From assembly GCF_031082405.1 (NCBI RefSeq), contig NZ_JAVHJU010000061.1, positions 124,001-188,000 of the forward strand: DNA of 64,000 nt. Direction: 5' to 3'. The notes under the pieces are model-generated. The model saw nothing but the letters and a program-made list of their open reading frames with translations, was not told the origin of the DNA and made no database searches. Positions 41,153 to 49,894 of this stretch are shown here, piece by piece. The stretch is from Amycolatopsis sp. A133 (GTDB taxonomy: Bacteria; Actinomycetota; Actinomycetes; Mycobacteriales; Pseudonocardiaceae). The number at the start of each line of letters is the position of its first letter. Position 1 is the stretch's first letter. The position numbers were made by a program, and so were the translations under genes.

Positions 41153-41374
41153 GTGAGCGATCACCAGGAGCGGGTACCGACCTGCCGGCGGTACCAGTGC
41201 GACGAGCCGGCCCTCTGGCGCAGGATGTGCGCGGCTCACTGGGCTCGCTGGCAGAACGGGACCGACCCGCTCGACCAGCCGGGCGACGACGGCGAGTCCC
41301 CGGAGCCCCGGGTGTGGCAGCCCCCGTTGCGGGAGAACAGCGTGTCGCAGCGCAAGCCCGGCCGGCCGGGGTGA
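41153..41374 (+). CDS. Small Cys/His protein, possible zinc finger
   Basis: A 73-residue product from GTG 41153; GGAG lies seven bases upstream. It has C-x4-C-x10-C-x2-H (CRRYQCDEPALWRRMCAAHW, residues 10-29), then a polar proline-rich tail. The spacing resembles a treble-clef zinc site. No family is named. Earlier in-frame starts back to 41042 would add up to 37 residues. Divergent from manganese catalase. Confidence 0.5.
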   Translation: MSDHQERVPTCRRYQCDEPALWRRMCAAHWARWQNGTDPLDQPGDDGESPEPRVWQPPLRENSVSQRKPGRPG

Positions 41375-41419
41375 CGCCGGCGGGGAGCCTCGTCCGGGAG
41401 CTCCCCGCTGTGGCGTGGC

Positions 41420-42271
41420 TCAGCCGGCGATCTCGGCCACGGTCACCCCGATCGGCGTGCTGGGACGGCCGATGAGGGTGCGGAGGTCGCCGGTGGTCTC
41501 GGCGAGCAAGCCGTCCTTGATGTCGCCGTCGATCGCCACCAGGAAGCCGACGAGCGGCTCCGGCAGACCGGCCTGGGTGAGGACCTTGGCGTGCTCGTCG
41601 GCCGGCAGGTCGATGTAGGTGATCTCGCGGCCGGTGGCCTTGCCGATTTCGGCGGCGAGGTCCGCGTTCGTCCAGGTGACGTCGCCGGCGAGCTCGTAGA
41701 TCTTGCCCTCGTGGCCCTCGCCGGTCAGCACCGCGACCGCGGCGGCGGCGTAGTCGGCCCGGGTGGCGCTGGCGACGCGGCCGGCACCGGCGCTGCCCAC
41801 GAAGCTGCCCGTCGCGGCCGCCTGCTTGATCGTGTCGGCGTAGTTCTCGTTGTACCAGTTGTTGCGCAGGATCGTGGCGGCCAGGCCGGAGGCCTCGATC
41901 AGTTCCTCGGTCGCCTTGTGCTCCGGGGCGAGCACGAGCTTCGACGTCGTCGCCTGGGGTGCGCTGGTGTAGACGAGGTGGCGGACGCCGGCCTCCTTCG
42001 CCGCTTCGATGACCGCCTGGTGCTGCGCGGCACGCCGGCCGACCTCGCTGCTCGAAACCAGCAGCACCTTGTCGGCGCCCTTGAGCGCGGTGACCAGGCT
42101 TTCGGGGTCGGTGTAGTCGGCGCGACGGACCTCGACGCCGCGCTCGGCCAGGCCGGCGGCCTTCTCCGGGGTGCGGACGGCGGCGACGACCTGGTCCGCG
42201 GGCAGCTTCTCGAGCAGGCCTTCGACGACGAGCTTGCCGAGGTGGCCGGTGGCGCCGGTGACGACGATCAT
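41420..42271 (-). CDS. NmrA-like NAD(P)-binding oxidoreductase
   Basis: A 283-residue protein starting at ATG 42271 with AAGGAG upstream. The N-terminal loop MIVVTGATGHLGKLVVEGLL is a GxxGxxG Rossmann motif. The middle has VLLVSSSEVGRRAAQHQAVI and GVRHLVYTSAPQATTSK, like QorB/NmrA-type quinone oxidoreductases. It is divergent from an HxlR regulator 120 bases away, the usual pair for quinone or electrophile stress, which suggests induction by quinones or diamide. Substrate is not known. Confidence 0.9.
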   Translation of the reverse strand: MIVVTGATGHLGKLVVEGLLEKLPADQVVAAVRTPEKAAGLAERGVEVRRADYTDPESLVTALKGADKVLLVSSSEVGRRAAQHQAVIEAAKEAGVRHLVYTSAPQATTSKLVLAPEHKATEELIEASGLAATILRNNWYNENYADTIKQAAATGSFVGSAGAGRVASATRADYAAAAVAVLTGEGHEGKIYELAGDVTWTNADLAAEIGKATGREITYIDLPADEHAKVLTQAGLPEPLVGFLVAIDGDIKDGLLAETTGDLRTLIGRPSTPIGVTVAEIAG

Positions 42272-42279
42272 GAGAACTC

Positions 42280-42334
42280 CTTGAATGTTCAAGTATCTGA
42301 TGTCTGCGAGCATGTACTAACTTTTAGAAAGTAC
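42280..42334. promoter_or_regulatory. Two palindromes between nmrA-like and hxlR genes
   Basis: CTTGAA-TG-TTCAAG (42280-42293) is right before the oxidoreductase ribosome site. GTACT-11-AGTAC (42314-42334) lies in the AT-rich centre. Either may bind the HxlR regulator; HxlR sites often contain GTACT-like arms. Confidence 0.45.
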
Positions 42335-42391
42335 CAACTCATTGTTAGTGACGTCACATCCATTGTGCAAACTCTTGGGTAGTATCACGCT

Positions 42392-42808
42392 GTGGACGGA
42401 CAACGAAGTGCCGGCTTGACCGACGCCGAGCACGAGGCCTTGGTCGCCGACGTGTTCAGTGCCGCGTGCGCGTCGCGTGCCGTGCTGGAGCACGTCACCG
42501 GCCGGTGGGGGGTGCTCGCGCTGGTCGCGCTCGATGACGGCGTCTTCCGGTTCAACGCCCTGCGCCGCCGGGTGCAGGGGGTCAGTGAGAAGATGCTCGC
42601 CCAGACACTGCAGGCGCTCGAGCGCGACGGCTTCGTGCACCGGGAGGCGCGGCCGACGATCCCGCCGCACGTGGAGTACAGCCTCACCGAGGCCGGCCGG
42701 GAAGTCACGCAGCGGCTGGTGGCGCTGATCGAGGTCCTCGAGGCCGGTGTGCCCGGCGTGCTGGCGGCCCAGGCCCGTTACGACGAGGCGAAAACCGCGA
42801 GCGCGTGA
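42392..42808 (+). CDS. HxlR family regulator
   Basis: A 138-residue winged-helix protein from GTG 42392. Seen: LEHVTGRWGVLALVALDDGV, FRFNALRRRVQGVSEKMLAQ, TLQALERDGFVHREA and VEYSLTEAGREV, all HxlR signatures. One cysteine (SAACASR, residue 28) lies before the recognition region, where redox-sensing members such as HypR and QorR carry the reactive thiol. Divergent from the NmrA-like gene, which it should repress until oxidised. Confidence 0.92.
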   Translation: MDGQRSAGLTDAEHEALVADVFSAACASRAVLEHVTGRWGVLALVALDDGVFRFNALRRRVQGVSEKMLAQTLQALERDGFVHREARPTIPPHVEYSLTEAGREVTQRLVALIEVLEAGVPGVLAAQARYDEAKTASA

Positions 42809-42929
42809 AGGTCGTGCCACCGCTCGCCTGAAACCCCTTGCGGGGCAACGAGTCCGCACCCGTTTGTGAAAGCGTCGAAATCGCCCCGCGGGGAAAACCG
42901 GCCATTGCACTGGGCCGGTCCGGGAGCTA

Positions 42930-42943
42930 TGTTAGCGCTCACA
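42930..42943. promoter_or_regulatory. LacI-type operator upstream of abf gene
   Basis: TGTTAGCGCTCACA is a 14-base near-palindrome (one mismatched pair) centred on AGCGCT, the common LacI-family core, 115 bases before the arabinofuranosidase start. Confidence 0.5.
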
Positions 42944-43057
42944 ATCGCTCCGCTTGTGCCGTACCTGCAGGTCGGCGATCGAGGAGGAGGTTGGCACCGT
43001 CGCCGGCCCGCGAACCTGTCGATTCGACGATTTCCGTACCCCAGCGGGAGATCACCC

Positions 43058-44614
43058 ATGGCACGACAGCCGAGATCCGCACGTCCACGTCTCATCGCGC
43101 CGGCGCTGATCGCCGCCGGCACGCTCGTCACCGGTCTGCTCGCCGGCGGCGGTACGTCCCAGGCGGCCACGCAAGGGCCGTGCGACATCTACGCGGCCGG
43201 CGGCACGCCGTGCGTGGCCGCGCATTCCACGACCCGGGCCTTGTACGGCGCCTACACCGGCCCGCTGTACCAGGTCCGGCGTGCGTCCGACAGCGCCACG
43301 CGTGACATCGCCCCCCTGGCCGCGGGCGGGGTGGCCAACGCCTCGACGCAGGATTCGTTCTGCGCGGGAACCACCTGCCTCATCACGGTCATCTACGACC
43401 AGACCGGCCGGAACAACCGCCTGACGCAGGCGCCTCCCGGCGGGTTCCAGGGGCCCGCCGCGGGTGGTTACGACAACCTCGCCAACGCCACCGCGGCACC
43501 GATCACCGTCGGCGGCCACAAGGCCTACGGCGTCTACGTGGCGCCCGGAACCGGTTACCGCAACAACAACACCAACGGCATCGCGACGGGTGACCAGCCG
43601 GAAGGCATGTACGCGATCTTCGACGGCACGCACTACAACGGCGGCTGCTGCTTCGACTACGGCAACGCCGAGCGCAACAGCCGGGACAACGGCAACGGCA
43701 CGATGGAGGCCATCTACTTCGGCAACAACAAGGTCTGGGGTTACGGCGCCGGGAACGGCCCGTGGATCATGGCCGACCTCGAGAACGGGCTGTTCTCCGG
43801 GGTCAACCAGCACTACAACGCCAACGACCCGAGCATCAGCCACCGCTTCCTGACCGCCATCGTCAAGGGCGGCCCGAACCGGTGGGCGATCCGCGGCGGC
43901 AACGCCCAGTCCGGTGGTGTGTCGACCTTCTACGACGGAGTGCGCCCCAACGTCGCGGGGTACAACCCGATGAAGAAGGAAGGGGCCATCATCCTGGGCA
44001 TCGGCGGTGACAACAGCATCGGCGCCCGCGGCACCTTCTACGAAGGGGTGATGACGTCCGGTTATCCCTCGGACGCCACCGAGAACGCCGTGCAGGCCAA
44101 CATCACCGCGGCCGGCTACGCCACGAGCTCGGCGGGCACCGGCTTGACGCCGGGTACGTCCGTTTCGCTGCGCGCCACCACCGCCTGCTGCACCGACCGC
44201 TACATCCACCACACCGGCTCCACTGTGGACACGGCGGTCATCGGCAGCGGCAGCTCCGCCACCGAAAAGGGCAACGCGTCCTGGACCGTCCGGACGGGGC
44301 TCGGCAGCAGCTCGTGCGTGTCGTTCGAGTCGAAGAACGCCGCCGGGCAGTACCTGCGGCACCAGAACTACCGGCTTTACCTGCAGGCCAACGACGGGAG
44401 CTCGCTGTTCGCCCAGGACGCGACCTTCTGCGCGGAGGCGGGACGCAGCGGCCAGGGTGCCTCGCTCAGATCGCTCAACTTCGCCGACCGGTACGTCCGC
44501 CACTACGACAACCTCGTCTACATCGCCGCCAACGGCGGTTCGAACACCTTCGACAGCGCCAATGCCTACAGCGACGACGTGAGCTGGCTCGTCGGCTCCC
44601 CGTGGGCCTCCTGA
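43058..44614 (+). CDS. Secreted alpha-L-arabinofuranosidase, GH54 plus CBM42
   Basis: A 518-residue exported enzyme. Residues 1-36 form a signal peptide ending SQAAT. The GH54 domain (about 40-365) has the vicinal cysteines GGCCFDYGNAE, the nucleophile Glu in GTMEAIYFG and the acid Asp in GIGGDNSIGARG, as in Aspergillus AbfB. The C-terminal CBM42 beta-trefoil has repeats SLRATTACCTDRYIHHTG, SFESKNAAGQYLRHQNYRLY and SLNFADRYVRHYDNLVYIAA. It removes arabinose side chains from arabinan and arabinoxylan. GGGAG precedes ATG 43058. Confidence 0.95.
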   Translation: MARQPRSARPRLIAPALIAAGTLVTGLLAGGGTSQAATQGPCDIYAAGGTPCVAAHSTTRALYGAYTGPLYQVRRASDSATRDIAPLAAGGVANASTQDSFCAGTTCLITVIYDQTGRNNRLTQAPPGGFQGPAAGGYDNLANATAAPITVGGHKAYGVYVAPGTGYRNNNTNGIATGDQPEGMYAIFDGTHYNGGCCFDYGNAERNSRDNGNGTMEAIYFGNNKVWGYGAGNGPWIMADLENGLFSGVNQHYNANDPSISHRFLTAIVKGGPNRWAIRGGNAQSGGVSTFYDGVRPNVAGYNPMKKEGAIILGIGGDNSIGARGTFYEGVMTSGYPSDATENAVQANITAAGYATSSAGTGLTPGTSVSLRATTACCTDRYIHHTGSTVDTAVIGSGSSATEKGNASWTVRTGLGSSSCVSFESKNAAGQYLRHQNYRLYLQANDGSSLFAQDATFCAEAGRSGQGASLRSLNFADRYVRHYDNLVYIAANGGSNTFDSANAYSDDVSWLVGSPWAS

Positions 44615-44630
44615 CGCGACCGGCCGTCCC

Positions 44631-44661
44631 GCGCCCCGCCCGGGTCCATCGGGCGGGGCGC
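44631..44661 (+). terminator. Hairpin after arabinofuranosidase
   Basis: GCGCCCCGCCCG pairs perfectly with CGGGCGGGGCGC over a 7-base loop, 17 bases after the stop. Confidence 0.65.
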
Positions 44662-44719
44662 GAGATAGCGCTTTCTCGACTGGTCTTGTCGGGACCGCGA
44701 ACCCTGCGTTACGCTCGGT

Positions 44720-44733
44720 TGAGAGCGCTCCAG
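44720..44733. promoter_or_regulatory. LacI-type operator upstream of GH43 gene
   Basis: TGAGAGCGCTCCAG contains the GAGCGCTC palindrome, resembling CebR-type sites (TGGGAGCGCTCCCA). It lies 45 bases before the GH43 start; GATAGCGCTTTC nearby (44664) is a weaker relative. Confidence 0.45.
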
Positions 44734-44777
44734 CGGAAAGTTGTCGTGGTCGTGACCCGGTTGCCAATGGAGGCACC

Positions 44778-45743
44778 ATGCCCGCCGCTCGAGCACCTTT
44801 CTCCGCCGTCCTCCTCAGTGTCGCAGCACTGCTGAGCACGTCGATCCCCGCGGCCGCGGCCGCCTACCCGGATCCGGGGCGTGTCACCGGCGACGTCGCG
44901 GTGCACGACCCCAGCGTGGTCAAACGCCCGGACGGCAGCTACCTGGTGGCCCACACCGGGGACAACCTCGCGCTCAAAACCTCCACGGACCGCATCGCCT
45001 TTCGCAACGCCGGTTCGGTGTTCCCCGGCGGCGCGCCGTGGACCACGGCCTACACCGGCGGTGGACGGAACCTGTGGGCGCCGGACATCTCCTACCGCAA
45101 CGGCCAGTACTACCTGTACTACGCGGCCTCCACGTTCGGCTCCAACCGGTCGGCGATCTTCCTGGCCACCAGCCCGTCCGGCAATTCCGGCACCTGGACC
45201 CACCGGGGGCTGGTCGTGGAATCCCGCAGCAGCGACAACTTCAACGCCATCGACCCGAACCTGATCGTCGACGAGAGCGGCCGGTGGTGGCTCGACTTCG
45301 GCTCGTTCTGGTCGGGCAACAAGCTGATCCCGCTCGACCCGGCGACCGGGCTGCGCCAGGGCACCGCCATGACCGCGATCTCCGGGCGGGGCGGCGGCGC
45401 GATCGAGGCGCCCTTCATCGTCAAACGCGGCCAGTACTACTACCAGTACGTGTCGTTCGACCTGTGCTGCCGCGGCGCGGCGAGCACCTACCGGGTCATG
45501 GTCGGCCGCGCCACCGGCGTCGCCGGGCCCTACACCGACCGGGGCGGCGTGGCGATGACCGCCGGCGGCGGCACCGAAGTCCTCGCCGGACACGGCAGCA
45601 TCCACGGGCCGGGCCACCAGGCCGTGCTCGCCGACAACGACGGCGACCTGCTCGTCTACCACTACTACGCCGACAACGGCGCCGCGCGCTTGGGCATCAA
45701 CCGCCTGACCTACGACGCGGCCGGCTGGCCGGTCGTCGTCTGA
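44778..45743 (+). CDS. Secreted GH43 arabinan endo-1,5-alpha-L-arabinanase
   Basis: A 321-residue protein with a signal peptide (cut near AAAAA). The five-blade propeller shows the three catalytic acids: Asp in VAVHDPSVVK, Asp in FNAIDPNLIVDE and Glu in GGAIEAPFIVKR. The Trp-rich RNLWAPDISYRNGQYYLYYA and YHYYADNGAARLG also match GH43 subfamily 5 endo-arabinanases. It cuts the arabinan backbone outside the cell, after the neighbouring GH54 removes side chains. A LacI-type operator lies upstream. Confidence 0.93.
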   Translation: MPAARAPFSAVLLSVAALLSTSIPAAAAAYPDPGRVTGDVAVHDPSVVKRPDGSYLVAHTGDNLALKTSTDRIAFRNAGSVFPGGAPWTTAYTGGGRNLWAPDISYRNGQYYLYYAASTFGSNRSAIFLATSPSGNSGTWTHRGLVVESRSSDNFNAIDPNLIVDESGRWWLDFGSFWSGNKLIPLDPATGLRQGTAMTAISGRGGGAIEAPFIVKRGQYYYQYVSFDLCCRGAASTYRVMVGRATGVAGPYTDRGGVAMTAGGGTEVLAGHGSIHGPGHQAVLADNDGDLLVYHYYADNGAARLGINRLTYDAAGWPVVV

Positions 45744-45775
45744 TCCCCACCGGCACCCGACGAAAGGACGGCCGG

Positions 45776-47014
45776 ATGCACCTCCGCCGAACCGCTGTGG
45801 TCCTGGCCGTTTCCGCGTCCCTGCTCAGCCCGGCGGTGGCGGAGGCCACTTCTTCCGGCGGTGCTGGGCCGGGAACGGTCACCTTGACCGAATCCTCGCT
45901 GCAGGGGGTGCACGGAACCGCGCCCGACGTCACGATCCGCAACGTGCTGACCGTGACCGCGCCCGGGGCGGCGCTGCGGGTCCGGCTGAGCAACCCGTTC
46001 GGCAGCACCGCGATGACCGTCCGGTCGGTGTGGGTCGGCCGGCAGCCGTCGACCGGTTCGCCGTCGCTGGTGCCGGGCTCGAACCGCCGGGCCACGTTCG
46101 GTTTCCGGCACGCGGTGACGATCCCGCCGGGCAAGAGCGCGTGGACCGACCCCCTGCCGCTGTCGGTCCGGCGCGGCGACCACGTCGCCGTCAGCGTGTA
46201 CGCGCCCGGTTCGCCGATCAACGACCACACGTTCCCGCCGCCGGAGACGGCCACGCCGGGCTCGTTCACCTCGGCCGGGCCGGGCGACGCCGGAGCGGAC
46301 GAGTCGGGCGGTGCGTACGGGCCCTTCGCGCCCGGCGTCCTGTGGTGGGCGGATGCGATCAGCGCCGTTTCCCCGGCCCGCGGCACGATCGTCGCCCTCG
46401 GCGACTCGATCACCGACGGCTACAACGCCTTCGGCGGCGGTCCGCGGTGGACCGACGTGCTCGCCCAGCGCATCGGGACGCTCCCGCCGTCGCGGCAGTT
46501 GTCGGTGGCGAACGCGGGGATCAGCGGCAACACCGTCAGCGTCCAGCCGAACCCGTACGACCCCACCGGCCAGTGCTGCGGCCCGCCGGCGCCGTCCCGG
46601 CTCGACCGCGACGTGCTTTCCCTGCCCGGCGTGCGGTACGTCCTGCTCCTGGAAGGCACGAACGACCTCGGTGGCGGCGACTACGCACCGCCCGCCCCGG
46701 CCGCGCAGGTCATCGACGCGATGCGCACCATCGCGGGCCGGGTGCACGCTTCGGGCCGCCGGATGGTCGGCGCGACGATCCTGCCGATGTGCAACACGGC
46801 CGGCAGCCCGAAGGAACAGGCCCGGCTCGCGGTCAACGCGTGGATCCGCACGTCCGGGACGTTCGACGCGGTGCTCGACTTCGACGCGGTGCTGCGCGAC
46901 CCGGCGGACCCGACGGTGCTGCGCGCGGACTGGCGCAGCGACTGCTACCACCCGAACGCGGCGGGTGACCGAGTGCTGGGCGAGTCGATCGACCTGCGGG
47001 TGTTCGCCCGCTGA
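45776..47014 (+). CDS. Secreted SGNH/GDSL hydrolase
   Basis: A 412-residue exported esterase starting at ATG 45776 (AAAGGACG upstream), 32 bases after the GH43 gene. It has a signal peptide, then an N-terminal beta domain like CBM/GDSL2-associated modules, then SGNH blocks: VALGDSITDG (Ser), ANAGISGNTV (Gly), LEGTNDLGGG (Asn) and DCYHPNAAGD (Asp-x-x-His). It probably removes ester groups from plant polysaccharides so that the arabinases can act. Co-transcription with GH43 is likely. Confidence 0.92.
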   Translation: MHLRRTAVVLAVSASLLSPAVAEATSSGGAGPGTVTLTESSLQGVHGTAPDVTIRNVLTVTAPGAALRVRLSNPFGSTAMTVRSVWVGRQPSTGSPSLVPGSNRRATFGFRHAVTIPPGKSAWTDPLPLSVRRGDHVAVSVYAPGSPINDHTFPPPETATPGSFTSAGPGDAGADESGGAYGPFAPGVLWWADAISAVSPARGTIVALGDSITDGYNAFGGGPRWTDVLAQRIGTLPPSRQLSVANAGISGNTVSVQPNPYDPTGQCCGPPAPSRLDRDVLSLPGVRYVLLLEGTNDLGGGDYAPPAPAAQVIDAMRTIAGRVHASGRRMVGATILPMCNTAGSPKEQARLAVNAWIRTSGTFDAVLDFDAVLRDPADPTVLRADWRSDCYHPNAAGDRVLGESIDLRVFAR

Positions 47015-47110
47015 AAACCGGCCGGGACGGTGCCCACCGGGTTTCGGGTTTCCGCGCCGCGGGCACCTGGAGCCTCGGAGGGGGCCCGTCCGACTCGTGG
47101 GGAGGCCGCG

Positions 47111-47293
47111 ATGTCGCCCATCGACCACTTGATCGTCACCGTCATCGGCGCCCGCCGGGCCCGGGCCGACAAGGCGCCCACCCCGCCACCGGCCACCGAG
47201 GGGTGGGGCGCTGAGCCTCCCTCTGGCCGGCGGGCCGTGGCGGAGCCGGTCACTCCGGTTGTCGAACCGGTTCGACCCCGACCGGATGCTTGA
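47111..47293 (+). CDS. Unrecognised 60-residue protein
   Basis: ATG 47111 is preceded by GGGAGGCC. The peptide starts MSPIDHLIVTVIGARRARAD and is then proline and alanine rich, disordered in appearance. Its last codons contain the perfect operator GTCGAACCGGTTCGAC. No family is known; it could be a chance frame, though its ribosome site is good. Confidence 0.35.
   Translation: MSPIDHLIVTVIGARRARADKAPTPPPATEGWGAEPPSGRRAVAEPVTPVVEPVRPRPDA
47261..47276. promoter_or_regulatory. LacI operator copy 1 (GTCGAACCGGTTCGAC)
   Basis: A perfect 16-base palindrome identical over its length to the one before the binding-protein gene at 48593. It lies about 200 bases beyond the lacI stop, so it may be a distal loop-forming site. 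Confidence 0.6.
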
Positions 47294-47479
47294 CTGCGGG
47301 GATGACGGAACGCCGGCGCTGCTTCGGCGGGGGACCGCCGGTAGCTGCTGGTTGAGGTCCGCGGTGCGCGAGCCGCGTGGGTCGGCCGTGGTGGTGCGGG
47401 CCTCGCAGGGTGGGAGCGCCGGCGAGCCGGCCGCGTCGGTCGGCGGTGTAGGGCGAGGCGCCTACCCGGCCGCGCCGAG

Positions 47480-48496
47480 TCAGTGGTCGCGGCGCCGGGC
47501 TCCCGTGCTCGACCGCAGTGAGATCGGCGGCTCCAGCAACGCGTGCCGCGGTTCCGCGCCGGCGTCCGCGATCCGGGCCAGCAGCAGATCCACCGCCAGC
47601 CGTCCCAGCTCGACCGCCGGGACGTCCGCCGCCGTGAGCGGGGGGTGGAAGTCCTCCGCCAGGCGCTCGGCGATGACCCCGGTCAGGGAAAAGTCCCGGG
47701 GAACCTCCAGGCCGGCCCGGTGCAGCGCGCGCTGGACACCCGGCAGGGCCGCCTCGTTGATCGTCACCGCCGCGGTCACCGAAGGCCACTTCGTCCGGAT
47801 CTCCTCGAAGCACGCCAAGCCCGCCGCGGCTTCGTCCGCGCAGCACACCGTGCGCGCCGTCAGGCCGCGGGCCGCCGTCGCCTCCAGGAATCCCGTCGCC
47901 GACCGCAGGCCGGGCCCGTAGCCGGCCGCGACCAGCTCGGCCGAACGGTTGATCAGCACGACTTCCTCGTGACCGAGGTCGGCGAGGTGGTGCACCAACC
48001 GCGTGATCAGCCCGCCGTAGTCGACGTCGACCCACCAGGACGCCCCCGGGTGCTCGACGTGGCCGATGGTCACGAACGGCAGGCTCGCCTGGCTCAGCCG
48101 CTCCACCCGGGGGTCTTCGAGCAGGATCTCCATCAGGATCACGCCGTCGACCCGCCGCCCGGTCACGATGCGTTCGAACGAGCGGTCGTGGTCGCCGCCG
48201 CTGGGGGAGAGCAGCACGTCGAGGTCGTGCGCGGCGGCCGCGTCGACGACGCTGCCGACGAAGCCCAGCTGGACGTCGGTCAGCCGGCGGCCGGCCGGGG
48301 GCACCACCAGGCCCAGGGTGCGCGTGCGGCCTTCGGCGAGGGCGCGGGCGCTGGCGTTGGGCCGGTAGCCGAGCTCGGCGATGACGTCGTTGATGCGCTG
48401 CACGGTGGCCGCCGACACCGGGCGTTTGCCGCTCAGCGCGTAGGACACGGTGCTGCGCGAAACCCCGGCGCGCCGCGCGATCTCCCCGATGTTCAT
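47480..48496 (-). CDS. LacI family regulator
   Basis: A 338-residue regulator from ATG 48496. The LacI helix-turn-helix reads MNIGEIARRAGVSRSTVSYA then LSGKRPVSAATVQRINDVIA, and ELGYRPNASARALAEGRT is the hinge. The periplasmic-binding-like core follows (LGLVVPPAGRRLTDVQLGFV). It is divergent from an ABC sugar importer operon; a GAACCGGTTC palindrome overlaps its own leader (48516), so it is probably autoregulated and controls the importer, GH63-like gene and perhaps GH12. The inducer is likely an oligosaccharide. Confidence 0.92.
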   Translation of the reverse strand: MNIGEIARRAGVSRSTVSYALSGKRPVSAATVQRINDVIAELGYRPNASARALAEGRTRTLGLVVPPAGRRLTDVQLGFVGSVVDAAAAHDLDVLLSPSGGDHDRSFERIVTGRRVDGVILMEILLEDPRVERLSQASLPFVTIGHVEHPGASWWVDVDYGGLITRLVHHLADLGHEEVVLINRSAELVAAGYGPGLRSATGFLEATAARGLTARTVCCADEAAAGLACFEEIRTKWPSVTAAVTINEAALPGVQRALHRAGLEVPRDFSLTGVIAERLAEDFHPPLTAADVPAVELGRLAVDLLLARIADAGAEPRHALLEPPISLRSSTGARRRDH

Positions 48497-48515
48497 GCCA
48501 CTCCTGACGCCGGTG

Positions 48516-48529
48516 CAGAACCGGTTCGA
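48516..48529. promoter_or_regulatory. LacI operator copy 2
   Basis: CAGAACCGGTTCGA keeps the full GAACCGGTTC core and one complete arm, 20 bases upstream of the lacI start. Confidence 0.65.
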
Positions 48530-48590
48530 TGGTAGTACACGCAGTATTGCGCAGGAGTGCTCTCGGGGTTTACGGTGGCGCCGCGATCCA

Positions 48591-48610
48591 TCGTCGAACC
48601 GGTTCGACGA
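48591..48610. promoter_or_regulatory. LacI operator copy 3, 20-base perfect palindrome
   Basis: TCGTCGAACCGGTTCGACGA lies 53 bases before the binding-protein start, between it and the divergent lacI gene. Confidence 0.8.
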
Positions 48611-48662
48611 AGGATCGGCCGCCTCCGGGTCGTCGCCGGTGCCGACAGGAAGGACCCCCCTC

Positions 48663-49886
48663 ATGCAGCGTCATCCGATCATCCGGCTGCTGTCCGCGGC
48701 CGTCGCCGCGACGACACTGGCCGCCTGCTCCTCCGGGCCGGCTCCCGCCGCGGGCGCCTTCACGGTCTGGGACCCGTACCCGCAGTTCGACGCGAGCTCG
48801 GCGTGGGCGAAGGTCGTCGGCAAGTGCGGCGCCGACGCCGGGGTCGAGATCGCGCGGCAGGCGTTCGACACGACCGACCTCACGAACAAGGTGCTGCTCG
48901 CCGCCCAGCAGAACACCGCGCCGAACGTCCTGGTGGTGGACAACCCCGTGGTCTCCACCCTGGCCGAGGGCGGGGTGCTCAAGTCCATTGCGGACACCGG
49001 GCTCGACGCCGCGCAGGTCGCGCCGAACCTGCTCGCCGCCGCCGACGTCAAGGGTCAGGTGTACGGCGTGCCGATCGGCGCGAACACGCTGGCCCTCTAC
49101 TACAACAAGGCGGTGCTGACCGGGGCCGGCGTCGACCCGGCGTCCGTGCGCGACTGGGCCTCGCTCGACGCGGCGCTGGCCAAGGTGCACGCCAAGGGCA
49201 AGAAGGGCATCACGTTCTCCGCCATCGGCACCGAGGAAGGCAGCTTCCAGTTCCTGCCGTGGTTCTGGGGCTCGGGTGCGAACCTGACCGACCTGGCTTC
49301 GGCGGACGCCGTCTCGGCGCTCGCGCAGTGGAAGTCCTGGCTGGACCGGGGGTACGCGCCGAACTCGGTGATCGGCAACACACAGACGACCAGCTGGCAG
49401 GAGTTCGCGACGGGCGAGTACGCCTTCGCCGAGAACGGGACCTGGCAGCTGCAGAACGCGAAGAAGGCCGGCTTCGACTACGGCGTCCTCCCGATCCCGG
49501 CCCGCACCGGGGGCGCGGCCCCGGCGCCGACCGGCGGCGAGTTCGTCACCGTGCCGGCCCAGAGCAGCCCGGACGCGGAAAAGACCGCGGGCCGGATCGC
49601 GTCCTGCCTGACCAGCCCGGCCAACGTCCTCGACTCCGACACGGCGCTGACCTACGTCTCCGCGGTGCCGTCGGTGCAGGAAAAGCAGGTCGCTGCCCAG
49701 CCGGACCTGAAGGTGTGGGTCGACGCGGTCAAGGTCGCGAAGGGCCGCACCGGCGACAACCTCGGCACCCGGTACCCGCGGATTTCCGAACCGCTCTGGG
49801 GTGCCGTGCAGGCCGCGCTCACCGGCGCGAAGACCCCCGATGCCGCGCTCGCGGCCGCGCAGGCGACCGCCGCTGCGGCGAAGTAG
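48663..49886 (+). CDS. ABC importer substrate-binding lipoprotein (carbohydrate, CUT1)
   Basis: A 407-residue lipoprotein from ATG 48663 (GGAAGGACC upstream). The signal ends in the lipobox LAACSS. The mature part is a two-lobed extracellular solute-binding protein family 1: VVDNPVVSTLAEGGVLKSIA, VYGVPIGANTLALYYNKAVL, WASLDAALAKVHAKGKKGI and FATGEYAFAENGTWQ. It delivers an oligosaccharide to the two coupled permeases. No ATPase gene is present in this operon, so a shared MsiK-type ATPase elsewhere is expected. Regulated by the divergent LacI. Confidence 0.93.
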   Translation: MQRHPIIRLLSAAVAATTLAACSSGPAPAAGAFTVWDPYPQFDASSAWAKVVGKCGADAGVEIARQAFDTTDLTNKVLLAAQQNTAPNVLVVDNPVVSTLAEGGVLKSIADTGLDAAQVAPNLLAAADVKGQVYGVPIGANTLALYYNKAVLTGAGVDPASVRDWASLDAALAKVHAKGKKGITFSAIGTEEGSFQFLPWFWGSGANLTDLASADAVSALAQWKSWLDRGYAPNSVIGNTQTTSWQEFATGEYAFAENGTWQLQNAKKAGFDYGVLPIPARTGGAAPAPTGGEFVTVPAQSSPDAEKTAGRIASCLTSPANVLDSDTALTYVSAVPSVQEKQVAAQPDLKVWVDAVKVAKGRTGDNLGTRYPRISEPLWGAVQAALTGAKTPDAALAAAQATAAAAK

Positions 49887-49894
49887 GCCGGCTC

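Noticed and set aside
47255..47285. GGTTCGA resembling a tRNA T-loop
   Set aside because: It is half of a perfect operator palindrome and has no acceptor or anticodon arms around it.
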